64,000 nt of DNA from JAGVIE01 sp964520905. Its GTDB lineage: Bacteria > Bacteroidota > Ignavibacteria > UBA10030 > SZUA-254. The notes beneath the pieces are model-generated. The model ran no database searches. It worked only from the letters and a program-made list of their open reading frames with translations, and was not told where the DNA came from. Shown piece by piece: positions 50,523 to 58,053 of the stretch (positions are counted from its first letter, which is position 1; every line of letters starts with the position of its first letter). The DNA is taken from NCBI GenBank assembly GCA_964520905.1, contig CAZFQL010000007.1, positions 62,001 through 126,000 on the forward strand, read 5' to 3'. The position numbers and the translations under genes were made by a program.

Positions 50523-51185
50523 ATGATAATTAATTCAAATCGAAAATCCGCCCCCCGCTTTAATTTCGAGCGCGATGAGATGATCGATCTCATCCGGCAA
50601 CGGGGCATAAGTGATGAGCGATTGTTGAAGGCGATGTCTGTTGTCGATAGAAGAGATTTCGTTCAGCAAGCATTATTGAATCGCGCTTACGATGATTGTG
50701 CATTGCCCATCGGTCATTCGCAAACAATCTCACAGCCATACACAGTAGCTTTTATGACTGAGATGCTCGCGGTGAAGCCGGGTGATAAAGTACTCGAGAT
50801 TGGAACCGGCTCAGGTTATCAAGCGGCGATACTTGCCGAAATGGGCGCCCGCGTTTACACGGTCGAACGGAACATGGATTTGTTAAATGTGTCAAGAAAA
50901 CGCTTCGAGGCGCTTGGTTATCAGATCGTGTCTAAATGCGGAGACGGAACAATAGGATGGAAAGATTTTGCACCATACGACAGTATCATAGTCACTGCAG
51001 GCGCTCCTGAAACTCCCCAGCCACTTCTCGACCAGCTGAAGGACGGTGGAATCTTAGTAATTCCCATTGGTGACATGGATATTCAAAATATCCACATTAT
51101 CCGTCGTGTTAAAAATGAATTCGAAACCAAAGAAGCTCACGGTTTCAAATTTGTTCCGCTCATAGGCAAAAAGGGATGGAAATGA
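50523..51185 (+). CDS. pcm: Protein-L-isoaspartate O-methyltransferase
   Basis: 220 residues. Signature YDDCALPIGHSQTISQPY, SAM-binding EIGTGSGYQAAILAEMG, and VTAGAPETPQPLLDQLKDGGILVIPIG are all present. The enzyme methylates abnormal isoaspartyl groups to start their repair in aged proteins. It begins five bases after the cdaA stop and precedes miaA by about 50 bases, so is probably cotranscribed. Confidence 0.95.
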   Translation: MIINSNRKSAPRFNFERDEMIDLIRQRGISDERLLKAMSVVDRRDFVQQALLNRAYDDCALPIGHSQTISQPYTVAFMTEMLAVKPGDKVLEIGTGSGYQAAILAEMGARVYTVERNMDLLNVSRKRFEALGYQIVSKCGDGTIGWKDFAPYDSIIVTAGAPETPQPLLDQLKDGGILVIPIGDMDIQNIHIIRRVKNEFETKEAHGFKFVPLIGKKGWK

Positions 51186-51236
51186 AAATAAATGTCGTAT
51201 ACCCGATAAAAAATTTTCCCCGAAAAATTTTGTGCG

Positions 51237-52196
51237 ATGGTCGCATTAAATATCAGACAGCGAACACCTGACATCGAACCTCCAAAAGTAATTGTCCTTG
51301 TCGGTCCTACTGCCTCAGGAAAAACTCCGCTATCATTGATTATTGCCGAACACCTCAATGCAGAAATAATCTCAGCCGATTCGCGCCAGATTTATAAACT
51401 GATGGATATCGGAACGGCAAAACCGAATATTGAGGATCGTCAAAAGATCAAACATTATTTTGTCGATGAATTATTTCCTGATCAGGAATTTAATGCCGGT
51501 GAATTCGGAATACAAGGTCGTCTTATCATCGATGATATTCTACAGCGTAAGAAAGTGCCAATGGTTGTTGGCGGTTCAGGTTTGTACATCCGATCTCTGA
51601 TCGATGGATTCTTCGAAGGGTCACCTCCAGACTCCGATATACGAAAGCATTTATATGATCGTTTGAATCGGGAAGGAGCGGAGAAACTGCTGGAGGAATT
51701 AAGAGCTGTCGATCCTGAAGCCGCTTCGAAAATGCTTCCAACAAATACGAGGAGAATTGTCAGGGCGCTTGAAGTGTACTCATTAACAGGGGTTCCCATC
51801 TCACAACTTCAGAAGTCGAAAATTGAAATCAGTTTCATGCCTATTTTTGCGGGCATCAGTTGGAAGAGAAATATTTTATATGATCGGATTAATAGGCGTG
51901 TAGACATGATGATTGAACGCGGCCTTCTTGACGAAGTGCAACGACTGAAGGAGTTAGGTTATCCGCCTGCGTTGAACGCGCTCCAGACAGTGGGATACAA
52001 AGAAGTTTTTGAATATTTCGATGGAAAGATAGATTATGTGAAGATGATAGAATCTATCAAACAAAATTCCAGAAGGTATGCGAAGCGGCAGTTAACTTGG
52101 TTTAGGCAGGATAAAAGAATAAAATGGTTTGATGCCCATAGCGAAAAAGATTTCGTGAATGTTGCTTCGGAAGTAACAAAATATTATGTTTCGTAA
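51237..52196 (+). CDS. miaA: tRNA dimethylallyltransferase
   Basis: 319 residues. P-loop VGPTASGKTPLSL, ADSRQIYKLMDIGTAKP (catalytic aspartate), and VVGGSGLYIRSLIDGF define MiaA. It transfers the dimethylallyl group to A37 of tRNAs that read UNN codons. Last of the apparent folP-cdaA-pcm-miaA unit. It ends 35 bases before the convergent GIY-YIG gene, with a GC-rich hairpin between them. Confidence 0.95.
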   Translation: MVALNIRQRTPDIEPPKVIVLVGPTASGKTPLSLIIAEHLNAEIISADSRQIYKLMDIGTAKPNIEDRQKIKHYFVDELFPDQEFNAGEFGIQGRLIIDDILQRKKVPMVVGGSGLYIRSLIDGFFEGSPPDSDIRKHLYDRLNREGAEKLLEELRAVDPEAASKMLPTNTRRIVRALEVYSLTGVPISQLQKSKIEISFMPIFAGISWKRNILYDRINRRVDMMIERGLLDEVQRLKELGYPPALNALQTVGYKEVFEYFDGKIDYVKMIESIKQNSRRYAKRQLTWFRQDKRIKWFDAHSEKDFVNVASEVTKYYVS

Positions 52197-52210
52197 GTCG
52201 GGGCCGACCT

Positions 52211-52227
52211 TGGCGCCAAAGGCGCCA
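52211..52227. repeat. GC-rich hairpin between convergent genes
   Basis: TGGCGCC and GGCGCCA pair around AAA; TTTAG follows after three bases on the plus strand. A weak bidirectional terminator or a REP-type motif. Confidence 0.4.
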
Positions 52228-52231
52228 CGCT

Positions 52232-52477
52232 TTAGCCGTTATCTTGATCAATAAGGAATCGATTTATTCCACGTTTCTTAATTTTAGATTCGAACTGAAG
52301 GGCAAGTGAACGAGTAGGAAATGTATTATGGAAAATCAGGCGCCACGGTTTACCGTGCCGGGTTGATAGAGATTTGCCGTTGTTATGTTCAATGAGGCGT
52401 TTCGATAAATCCTGAGTTTGCCCGACATAATAACGATCAGTTATCAAACTCTGAATGATGTATACAGTGAAGGACAT
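52232..52477 (-). CDS. GIY-YIG nuclease family protein
   Basis: 81 residues from ATG 52477 (MSFTVYIIQS). The longer frame reaches back into the tRNA and begins with tRNA-derived residues (GGSNPPAP), so it is not used. The family core is present: VYIIQS then YYVGQT, KRLIEHNNGKSLSTRHGKPW, and ALQFESKIKKRGINRFL. These small stand-alone nucleases (UPF0213-like) have no established role; some may act on structured DNA. It lies directly downstream of tRNA-Pro, in the same direction. Confidence 0.85.
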   Translation of the reverse strand: MSFTVYIIQSLITDRYYVGQTQDLSKRLIEHNNGKSLSTRHGKPWRLIFHNTFPTRSLALQFESKIKKRGINRFLIDQDNG

Positions 52478-52497
52478 AATAGTTGTATGGAAAAGAG

Positions 52498-52572
52498 TCG
52501 GGGCGGGCGGATTTGAACCGCCGACCTCTTGGTCCCGAACCAAGCGCTCTAGCCGGGCTGAGCCACGCCCCG
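52498..52572 (-). tRNA. tRNA-Pro (anticodon CGG)
   Basis: 75 bases. Acceptor arms CGGGGCG/CGCCCCG pair fully; discriminator A. The anticodon stem CTTGG/CCAAG encloses loop TTCGGGA, so the anticodon is CGG and the tRNA reads CCG proline codons. T-arm GGCGG-TTCAAAT-CCGCC is complete. CCA is not encoded. It is a single gene, with the GIY-YIG gene starting about 20 bases past its 3' end. Confidence 0.95.
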
Positions 52573-52585
52573 AATATTACGAATC

Positions 52586-52614
52586 AAATTACGAATAAAT
52601 CGCAAAATAAACAA
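52586..52614 (-). promoter_or_regulatory. Possible promoter for tRNA-Pro
   Basis: On the minus strand TTGTTT (52614-52609) and TAATTT (52591-52586), spacer 17. The -10 is a weaker match than others in the window. The tRNA 5' end is 14 bases downstream. Confidence 0.35.
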
Positions 52615-52625
52615 ACGGAAAATAA

Positions 52626-53033
52626 ATGAACATTCTTATCGTCGAAGATAATCTTTCACATCAGAAAATTACCGAGTATGTTCTGAAACAAAATAAAGTC
52701 CCGGCAAAGTTTTTAGTCGTCAGAGATGGACAGGAGGTTCTGGATTATCTATACAGGAGAGGGGTATATTCCGATTGCGAAAAATATCCGATGCCAAACT
52801 TGATTCTCCTCGATTTAAATCTTCCCAAGCGTGACGGGAGGGAAGTTCTGAGACTTTTAAAAGAAGATGTAGATCTTAAAGAAATTCCGATAGTTATATT
52901 AAGTACATCGTACCGTGAAGAAGATATCACGTTCGCTTCTCAGATGGGAGTTGTCGGATATATAAGCAAGTCTATAGGTTTTGATAGATACAGCGCTGAA
53001 CTAAGTTCTGTAATCAAATATGCTCGCGAATAA
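52626..53033 (+). CDS. Stand-alone response regulator (receiver domain only)
   Basis: 135 residues: a CheY/Rcp1-type receiver with no output domain. The acidic pocket E7-D8 (VEDN), phospho-acceptor D63 in LLDLNLPKRDG, the STS switch and a lysine in GYISKSI are in place, though the usual proline after the lysine is replaced by serine. Rcp1-like receivers work with hybrid kinases or phytochromes as phosphate relays. No kinase is encoded nearby, so its partner is unknown. Confidence 0.9.
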   Translation: MNILIVEDNLSHQKITEYVLKQNKVPAKFLVVRDGQEVLDYLYRRGVYSDCEKYPMPNLILLDLNLPKRDGREVLRLLKEDVDLKEIPIVILSTSYREEDITFASQMGVVGYISKSIGFDRYSAELSSVIKYARE

Positions 53034-53069
53034 TCCATGACTCGTGAAGCAATGTCGGTTATCCATAAA

Positions 53070-53098
53070 TTGAATCTGTGAACAGAAATTCGTATTAT
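53070..53098 (+). promoter_or_regulatory. Possible promoter for der
   Basis: TTGAAT (53070-53075) and TATTAT (53093-53098), spacer 17. The start would be just 11 bases before ATG 53116, so the leader is very short; tentative. Confidence 0.4.
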
Positions 53099-53115
53099 GA
53101 AGCGGAAAAAATTAT

Positions 53116-54423
53116 ATGTCTAAAATACTTGCCATCATAGGCCGCCCAAACGTCGGAAAATCTACGCTCTTTAACCGCATAGTCGGTGCAAGAGACGCAA
53201 TTGTACATGATAAGCCTGGAGTGACGAGAGATCGCCATTATGCTTCAGCGGAATGGGCGGGAAAATCATTTACACTGATTGATACGGGTGGTTACGTTCC
53301 AAATTCGACAGACCTTTTCGAGAAGGCGATTCGCGAACAAGCTGAGATCGCGATCAATGAAGCAGATGCAGTAATCTTTATCGTTGACGCAACCGAGGGT
53401 GTCACGCCGCTTGATGAAGAAGTTGCCGCGATTATCCGAAAATCTCAGAAGAAAATTCATCTTGTTGTTAATAAGGTTGATAGTGATAAACGTGAAACCG
53501 ATGTAGCGCAATTTTACAAACTCGGCCTCGGTGTACCGATTAATATATCAGCGCTCCTTGGTCGGAATATAGGCGATTTTCTCGATGAGGTTACTGAACA
53601 ATTCTTAAGTGGATCAGCAGATGAAAAGGATGAACGTCTAAAGCTGGCTGTGATCGGCAAACCGAATGTCGGGAAGTCATCTTTAGTAAATGCGTTGTTG
53701 GATAAATCGCGGCATATAGTGACGAGCATTCCCGGCACCACTCGCGATTCCATCGACTCTGTTTTGAAATATCAAAAAGAGGAAATAATTTTGATCGATA
53801 CAGCCGGCTTGCGACGGAAAAGCCGGATAAAAGAGAATGTGGAATTTTACAGCGTGCTTCGCGCCATCAAAAGTATTGAGAGATGCGATGTAGCAGTTCT
53901 GATGATCGATATTGAAGCGGGAATGGATAAACAGGACCTCCGTATTCTGGAGGATATCATCGAGCGGCGGCGTGGTGTCGTTATTGCAGTCAATAAATGG
54001 GACACTGTCGAGAAGGATGAATTGACTGCTATGCAGTTCGAAAAATCGATCAAGAAATTTTTAAGAGAATATGATTATATTCCGGTAATTTTTATTTCGG
54101 CATTGGAAAAACAGAGAATTTATAAACTGGTTGAGCTTGCAAAGGATGTCTTTGCCGAACAAACAAAGCGTATATCAACAAACAAACTGAACAATTTATT
54201 GCTGCACGATATAGCAGAGAAACCACCCGGATCAAAATCGGGCAAGGAAATCAAAATAAAGTATATCACACAGGTAAAAACAAATCCGCCGGCGTTTGGT
54301 TTCTTTGCTAATGAACCGAAACTCGTTGAAGAAAAGTATAAACGATTTTTAGAGGGAAGGATCAGAAAGCATTTCGGTTTTATCGGCGTTCCGATTTCAC
54401 TTTATTTCAAAAAGAAAAATTGA
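53116..54423 (+). CDS. der: Ribosome biogenesis GTPase Der
   Basis: 435 residues with two complete GTPase domains in tandem, the Der hallmark: GRPNVGKSTLFNRI and DTGGYV in the first, GKPNVGKSSLVNAL, DTAGLRRKSR and NKWD in the second, then the KH-like C-terminal domain (GVPISLYF). Der is essential for 50S assembly. It is followed by a flavoprotein gene seven bases on, so the two may be cotranscribed. Confidence 0.96.
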   Translation: MSKILAIIGRPNVGKSTLFNRIVGARDAIVHDKPGVTRDRHYASAEWAGKSFTLIDTGGYVPNSTDLFEKAIREQAEIAINEADAVIFIVDATEGVTPLDEEVAAIIRKSQKKIHLVVNKVDSDKRETDVAQFYKLGLGVPINISALLGRNIGDFLDEVTEQFLSGSADEKDERLKLAVIGKPNVGKSSLVNALLDKSRHIVTSIPGTTRDSIDSVLKYQKEEIILIDTAGLRRKSRIKENVEFYSVLRAIKSIERCDVAVLMIDIEAGMDKQDLRILEDIIERRRGVVIAVNKWDTVEKDELTAMQFEKSIKKFLREYDYIPVIFISALEKQRIYKLVELAKDVFAEQTKRISTNKLNNLLLHDIAEKPPGSKSGKEIKIKYITQVKTNPPAFGFFANEPKLVEEKYKRFLEGRIRKHFGFIGVPISLYFKKKN

Positions 54424-54430
54424 CTACTCG

Positions 54431-55819
54431 ATGGCGCTCAACCAGAAAAAAATATTGATAGTCGGCGGGCTTGCCGCCGGTCCGAGCGCCGCCGCGAAGG
54501 CGAAACGAACTAATCCCAATGCAGATATAACTCTTTTCGAAGCTACAGATACCGTTTCTTATGCAATATGTGAAGCGCCGTTTGCTGTTGGCGGCGTAAT
54601 TGATGATGAAAAGAAATTGGTAATCTTTTCTCCTGATAAATTGCAAGAAGAAAAAGGTATCACGGTGAAGACGCTTCACAACGTTGAAAAAATCCTCACG
54701 GGCGACCACAAAATAATTGTAAGGGATTTACGTTCACATCGGATGGTGGAGTTTGAATACGACAAACTCATAATCGCTGCTGGAGCCGCACCGCGTCGCC
54801 TGAATATCGGCGGTGAAAATGGAAGGAATGTCTTTCATATCAAAACCCGTGAAGATACTCTTAACATAATTGCATGTCTTCAAACCGAACAGCCGAAGCA
54901 AGCGGTAATTATAGGAGCAGGATATGTTGGATTGGAGATGGCAGAAGCTTTTCATTCCCGCGGAATTGATGTTACCTTGATCGACCGCATCAGTCATCCG
55001 CTGGAAGGATTTGAACAAGAGACACGTGAGCGAGTTCTTCGGGAGTTACTCGATAACGATGTGCATTTTGTTCCATTCACCACGGTCGAAGCATTCCAGC
55101 AAGACAATTCCGGAAAAGTTCGTCACGTCATCACGAACCGAGGATCGTTTGAATGTGACATTGTTATCTTATCACTTGATGTTGAACCGAATATTAATCT
55201 GGCGAAGGAAGCGAAAATACGTATCGGCTCGACCGGCGCGATTGTTACCGATGAGAGCCAACAAACCAACATCGACGATATCTATGCGGCGGGTGATTGT
55301 TGTGAAGTAAAGAATATTATCACCGGCAAACCGATGTATATTCCTATGGCAACTATAGCGAGTAGAACGGGATCGATTGCCGGTGAGAATGCCGCGGGAG
55401 GAAGAGCGGTCTTTAAAGGCGCAATACGTGCCGGAGCCGTAAAATTGTTCAGCCTTGAGATCGCTCAAGTCGGATTAGGGTCGGAAGAAGCACGGCAGTA
55501 TGGTTTTCAGGTTATCTCAGAGTTAGTTACCTCGACATCTAAAGTAAGCATGATGCCCGACAGCGAAAAAATTGTAATCAAGCTGATTGTAGATAGAGGA
55601 ACACAAAAATTGCTTGGTGCTAATCTCTTCGGTGGAAACGGTTGTGTCTCGCGTGCAAACATACTCGGCGTGGCAATCCAGCATAATATGACGGTCGATG
55701 ATATTTCACGCTTCGATTTGATTTACTCTCCGCCGTTTTCACCATTGTGGGATCCGATCTTGCTGGCGGCGAACAAAGCTAAGAAAAATTTAAATCTTAA
55801 TCCAAAATTAAAAATCTAA
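54431..55819 (+). CDS. CoA-disulfide-reductase / NADH-oxidase-like flavoprotein
   Basis: 462 residues. FAD-binding VGGLAAGPSAAAKAK at the N-terminus, NAD-binding IGAGYVGLEMAEAFHSRG in the middle, and IYAAGDCCEV before the C-terminal dimer domain. C47 in SYAICEAPF is at the single redox-cysteine position of CoA-disulfide reductases and Nox enzymes. It may reduce CoA disulfide, polysulfide, oxygen or a bacillithiol disulfide; with bshA in the window the last is possible but unproven. It is followed by upp after about 15 bases. Confidence 0.82.
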   Translation: MALNQKKILIVGGLAAGPSAAAKAKRTNPNADITLFEATDTVSYAICEAPFAVGGVIDDEKKLVIFSPDKLQEEKGITVKTLHNVEKILTGDHKIIVRDLRSHRMVEFEYDKLIIAAGAAPRRLNIGGENGRNVFHIKTREDTLNIIACLQTEQPKQAVIIGAGYVGLEMAEAFHSRGIDVTLIDRISHPLEGFEQETRERVLRELLDNDVHFVPFTTVEAFQQDNSGKVRHVITNRGSFECDIVILSLDVEPNINLAKEAKIRIGSTGAIVTDESQQTNIDDIYAAGDCCEVKNIITGKPMYIPMATIASRTGSIAGENAAGGRAVFKGAIRAGAVKLFSLEIAQVGLGSEEARQYGFQVISELVTSTSKVSMMPDSEKIVIKLIVDRGTQKLLGANLFGGNGCVSRANILGVAIQHNMTVDDISRFDLIYSPPFSPLWDPILLAANKAKKNLNLNPKLKI

Positions 55820-55833
55820 TATTCCCCGATCTC

Positions 55834-56463
55834 ATGAAGAACTTAATTGTACTTTCCCATCCGTTAGTAAAACGCGATCTTACAATCCTCCGTGACAGGG
55901 AAACAAAAAGTCACAGCTTCAGGGCAATCTTAAGGCGCACTGCAAGTATTATGGCGTACGATGTGACGCAAGATTTAAACCTCAAACAAGTCACCGTGCA
56001 AACTCCATTGGAAAAAACGAAAGGATATGTAGTTACCGATTCAATCATACTTGTTCCGATTCTCCGTGCTGGACTTGGACTTGTGGGTGGTTTTGTAGAG
56101 GTCTTGCCTAACGCACGTGTCGGGCATATCGGGATGTACCGCGATGAAGAGACTTTGACGCCGGTCGATTACTATCTCAAGCTGCCAAAAAATTTAAGCA
56201 AAGCTCTTGTACTGATTCTGGATCCGATGCTCGCTACAGGGGGCAGTGCGGCTGCGGCAGTGACGGTATTGAAAGAAAAGGGCGCTCGCAGAATTCGTTT
56301 TGTCAGTCTTGTCGCCGCGCCTGAAGGTGTTCGTGTTCTTTCGAAAGCTCATCCCGATGTGATAATTTATACCTGTGCCTTAGACCGAAAACTCAACGAG
56401 AAAGGATACATCCTTCCGGGTCTTGGTGATGCAGGAGATCGGATATTCGGGACGGCGGAGTAG
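55834..56463 (+). CDS. upp: Uracil phosphoribosyltransferase
   Basis: 209 residues, typical UPRTase. The core has VPILRAGLGLVGGF and the PRPP loop LILDPMLATGGSAAAAVTVL, followed by FVSLVAAPEGVRVL and the uracil-binding LNEKGYILPGLGDAGDRIFGT segment. It salvages uracil with PRPP to give UMP. It lies 14 bases after the flavoprotein gene and ends about 170 bases before the next gene, so it closes this unit. Confidence 0.95.
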   Translation: MKNLIVLSHPLVKRDLTILRDRETKSHSFRAILRRTASIMAYDVTQDLNLKQVTVQTPLEKTKGYVVTDSIILVPILRAGLGLVGGFVEVLPNARVGHIGMYRDEETLTPVDYYLKLPKNLSKALVLILDPMLATGGSAAAAVTVLKEKGARRIRFVSLVAAPEGVRVLSKAHPDVIIYTCALDRKLNEKGYILPGLGDAGDRIFGTAE

Positions 56464-56633
56464 CACATTTAGAGGCGAAGTTACTCCGGTTTTGGTTGTT
56501 CTCTTACCATAACGGTACATCATTATATTCATTTCCTAAAATTCAAAATAACACTTGACAAATGAAAAATTTTATTGTAACTTCTCGGTACAATAAGTGG
56601 ATAATTTGGGCATTCATAATCGGGATATGGACT

Positions 56634-58025
56634 ATGATTCTAATTTCTACACTTCACAGTTGTAAACGGATACTCTTACTTTCTTTCCTAATTTTGCTTT
56701 CTTCGGCAACACTTGTTGCACAAGTGACGATTCGAGAAAAAATAATCATTGATCCAAAGACCGCCCAGCACACATCGCCCAAAGTAAAACCACACGACCA
56801 ACTACAATCGATTACCGATACAAACGGGACGATCGTTACTGTAAAGTATTACTATCGGGCTTGCGAAGGATTTGGAATAGTCCGTACAGTTTTAAGCCCA
56901 TGCAGCAATGCATACACTGATAGCTCAATTGGTAATACGGTTCATGATGTGAACGAACAAGGATGTGCAATATTACGGTTTAATGTTTATGATGAAGGAT
57001 CATACATATTTCGTGGGGACCGACAATTCTCATGTCCACAATCTTTTCCTTTCTCTTACCCGCCCTGTTTTTTGTTGGACTGCAGCAACGATTCAATTGT
57101 TGTTACGGATAATCGAAACAATACATTCAGGAGTGTGCCTAGTTCAAGACCAACGGTCAACTATACTTCGCCAGTTGGGACAGAGTGCATTGTGAACAAT
57201 CCACAATCGCAAAAATTCGATACAAGTAGCGTGGAGATACTTCACGAAGGTGATTCCTTTACTTGGATTGATAACAATGAACCACGCACTGTGCTTGTTG
57301 GTGATGTATGTGGATTAGCAAATGTGTCTCAAGGAGATGTTCTTGTAGGTTTCGAGCAAATGCTAACTCAAATACCAATAAATCTACAACAATCTTCCGT
57401 TCCAATTTATTATCCGGGTCTATCTGGTATAGACATTGCGCCTTGTAAGGATGGTGTAAATAATAAATGGTATTTTAATGTACGTAATCTTCGTGTCCCG
57501 ATATTTCAATCTATTTGTGATAGTATAATCCGTGCAAACGGATTAATAGACTTGGGTGATGGAACTAATTATCCTTTGTTAAGCCAAATAATATTTAATT
57601 GTCCTGATTGGTACGATTTACGAAAATGGATAGAATATGTTCGAGATAGAGCGCATGATTCTACCGTAGCCCAGCCAAGCAATAGAGTAATGCGATTTAG
57701 TAAGTACTACTTTAGCTCGGCTATATTAATACATGAAGCTCAGCATGGCAGAGACCAGCTTGATTCGCTAAGAACAAGCATAGATAGTGCATACACAGAG
57801 ATTTATGGAAAAGCAGTTTCCACACTTGAGTATCCATGTGCAAAAAATGCTCTAGGTGCAAAATATGAAATCCTAAATATTTTATCAAGATCTTATACAA
57901 ATGGTGCATCTAAACCTATTGATCTTGCTAATGCAAGGCGTGCCGCTAAGCCAGTTTATGATCAGATTATTGACAATATTAAAACTTGGGTAAAGACCCA
58001 TATTGTGCCTCCCTGTCATAGGTAA
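56634..58025 (+). CDS. Secreted protein with HEAQH (zincin-like) motif
   Basis: 463 residues from ATG 56634; an ATG 24 codons earlier (56562) is just after a TTGACA and has no ribosome site. A signal peptide ends near TLVAQV. Family not recognised. A clear HExxH motif, HEAQH (residues 367-371 of this form), lies in ILIHEAQHGRDQLDSL, and a second acidic stretch further on (SAYTEIYGKA) could provide a third ligand. The cysteines suggest disulfides (CNDSIV, CGLANV, CPDW, CAKNA). It precedes two more secreted-protein genes by 28 bases or less, so a three-gene unit is likely. Confidence 0.55.
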   Translation: MILISTLHSCKRILLLSFLILLSSATLVAQVTIREKIIIDPKTAQHTSPKVKPHDQLQSITDTNGTIVTVKYYYRACEGFGIVRTVLSPCSNAYTDSSIGNTVHDVNEQGCAILRFNVYDEGSYIFRGDRQFSCPQSFPFSYPPCFLLDCSNDSIVVTDNRNNTFRSVPSSRPTVNYTSPVGTECIVNNPQSQKFDTSSVEILHEGDSFTWIDNNEPRTVLVGDVCGLANVSQGDVLVGFEQMLTQIPINLQQSSVPIYYPGLSGIDIAPCKDGVNNKWYFNVRNLRVPIFQSICDSIIRANGLIDLGDGTNYPLLSQIIFNCPDWYDLRKWIEYVRDRAHDSTVAQPSNRVMRFSKYYFSSAILIHEAQHGRDQLDSLRTSIDSAYTEIYGKAVSTLEYPCAKNALGAKYEILNILSRSYTNGASKPIDLANARRAAKPVYDQIIDNIKTWVKTHIVPPCHR

Positions 58026-58053
58026 TTTTTAACAAATATCTGGAGATTTAAAA

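Noticed and set aside
52478..52543. N-terminal extension of the GIY-YIG protein
   Set aside because: It translates the 3' part of tRNA-Pro (GGSNPPAP), a common artefact.
56555..56583. TTGACA followed 17 bases later by TAACTT, before the HEAQH protein gene
   Set aside because: The -35 is ideal but the -10 matches only three of six positions; not listed as a promoter.
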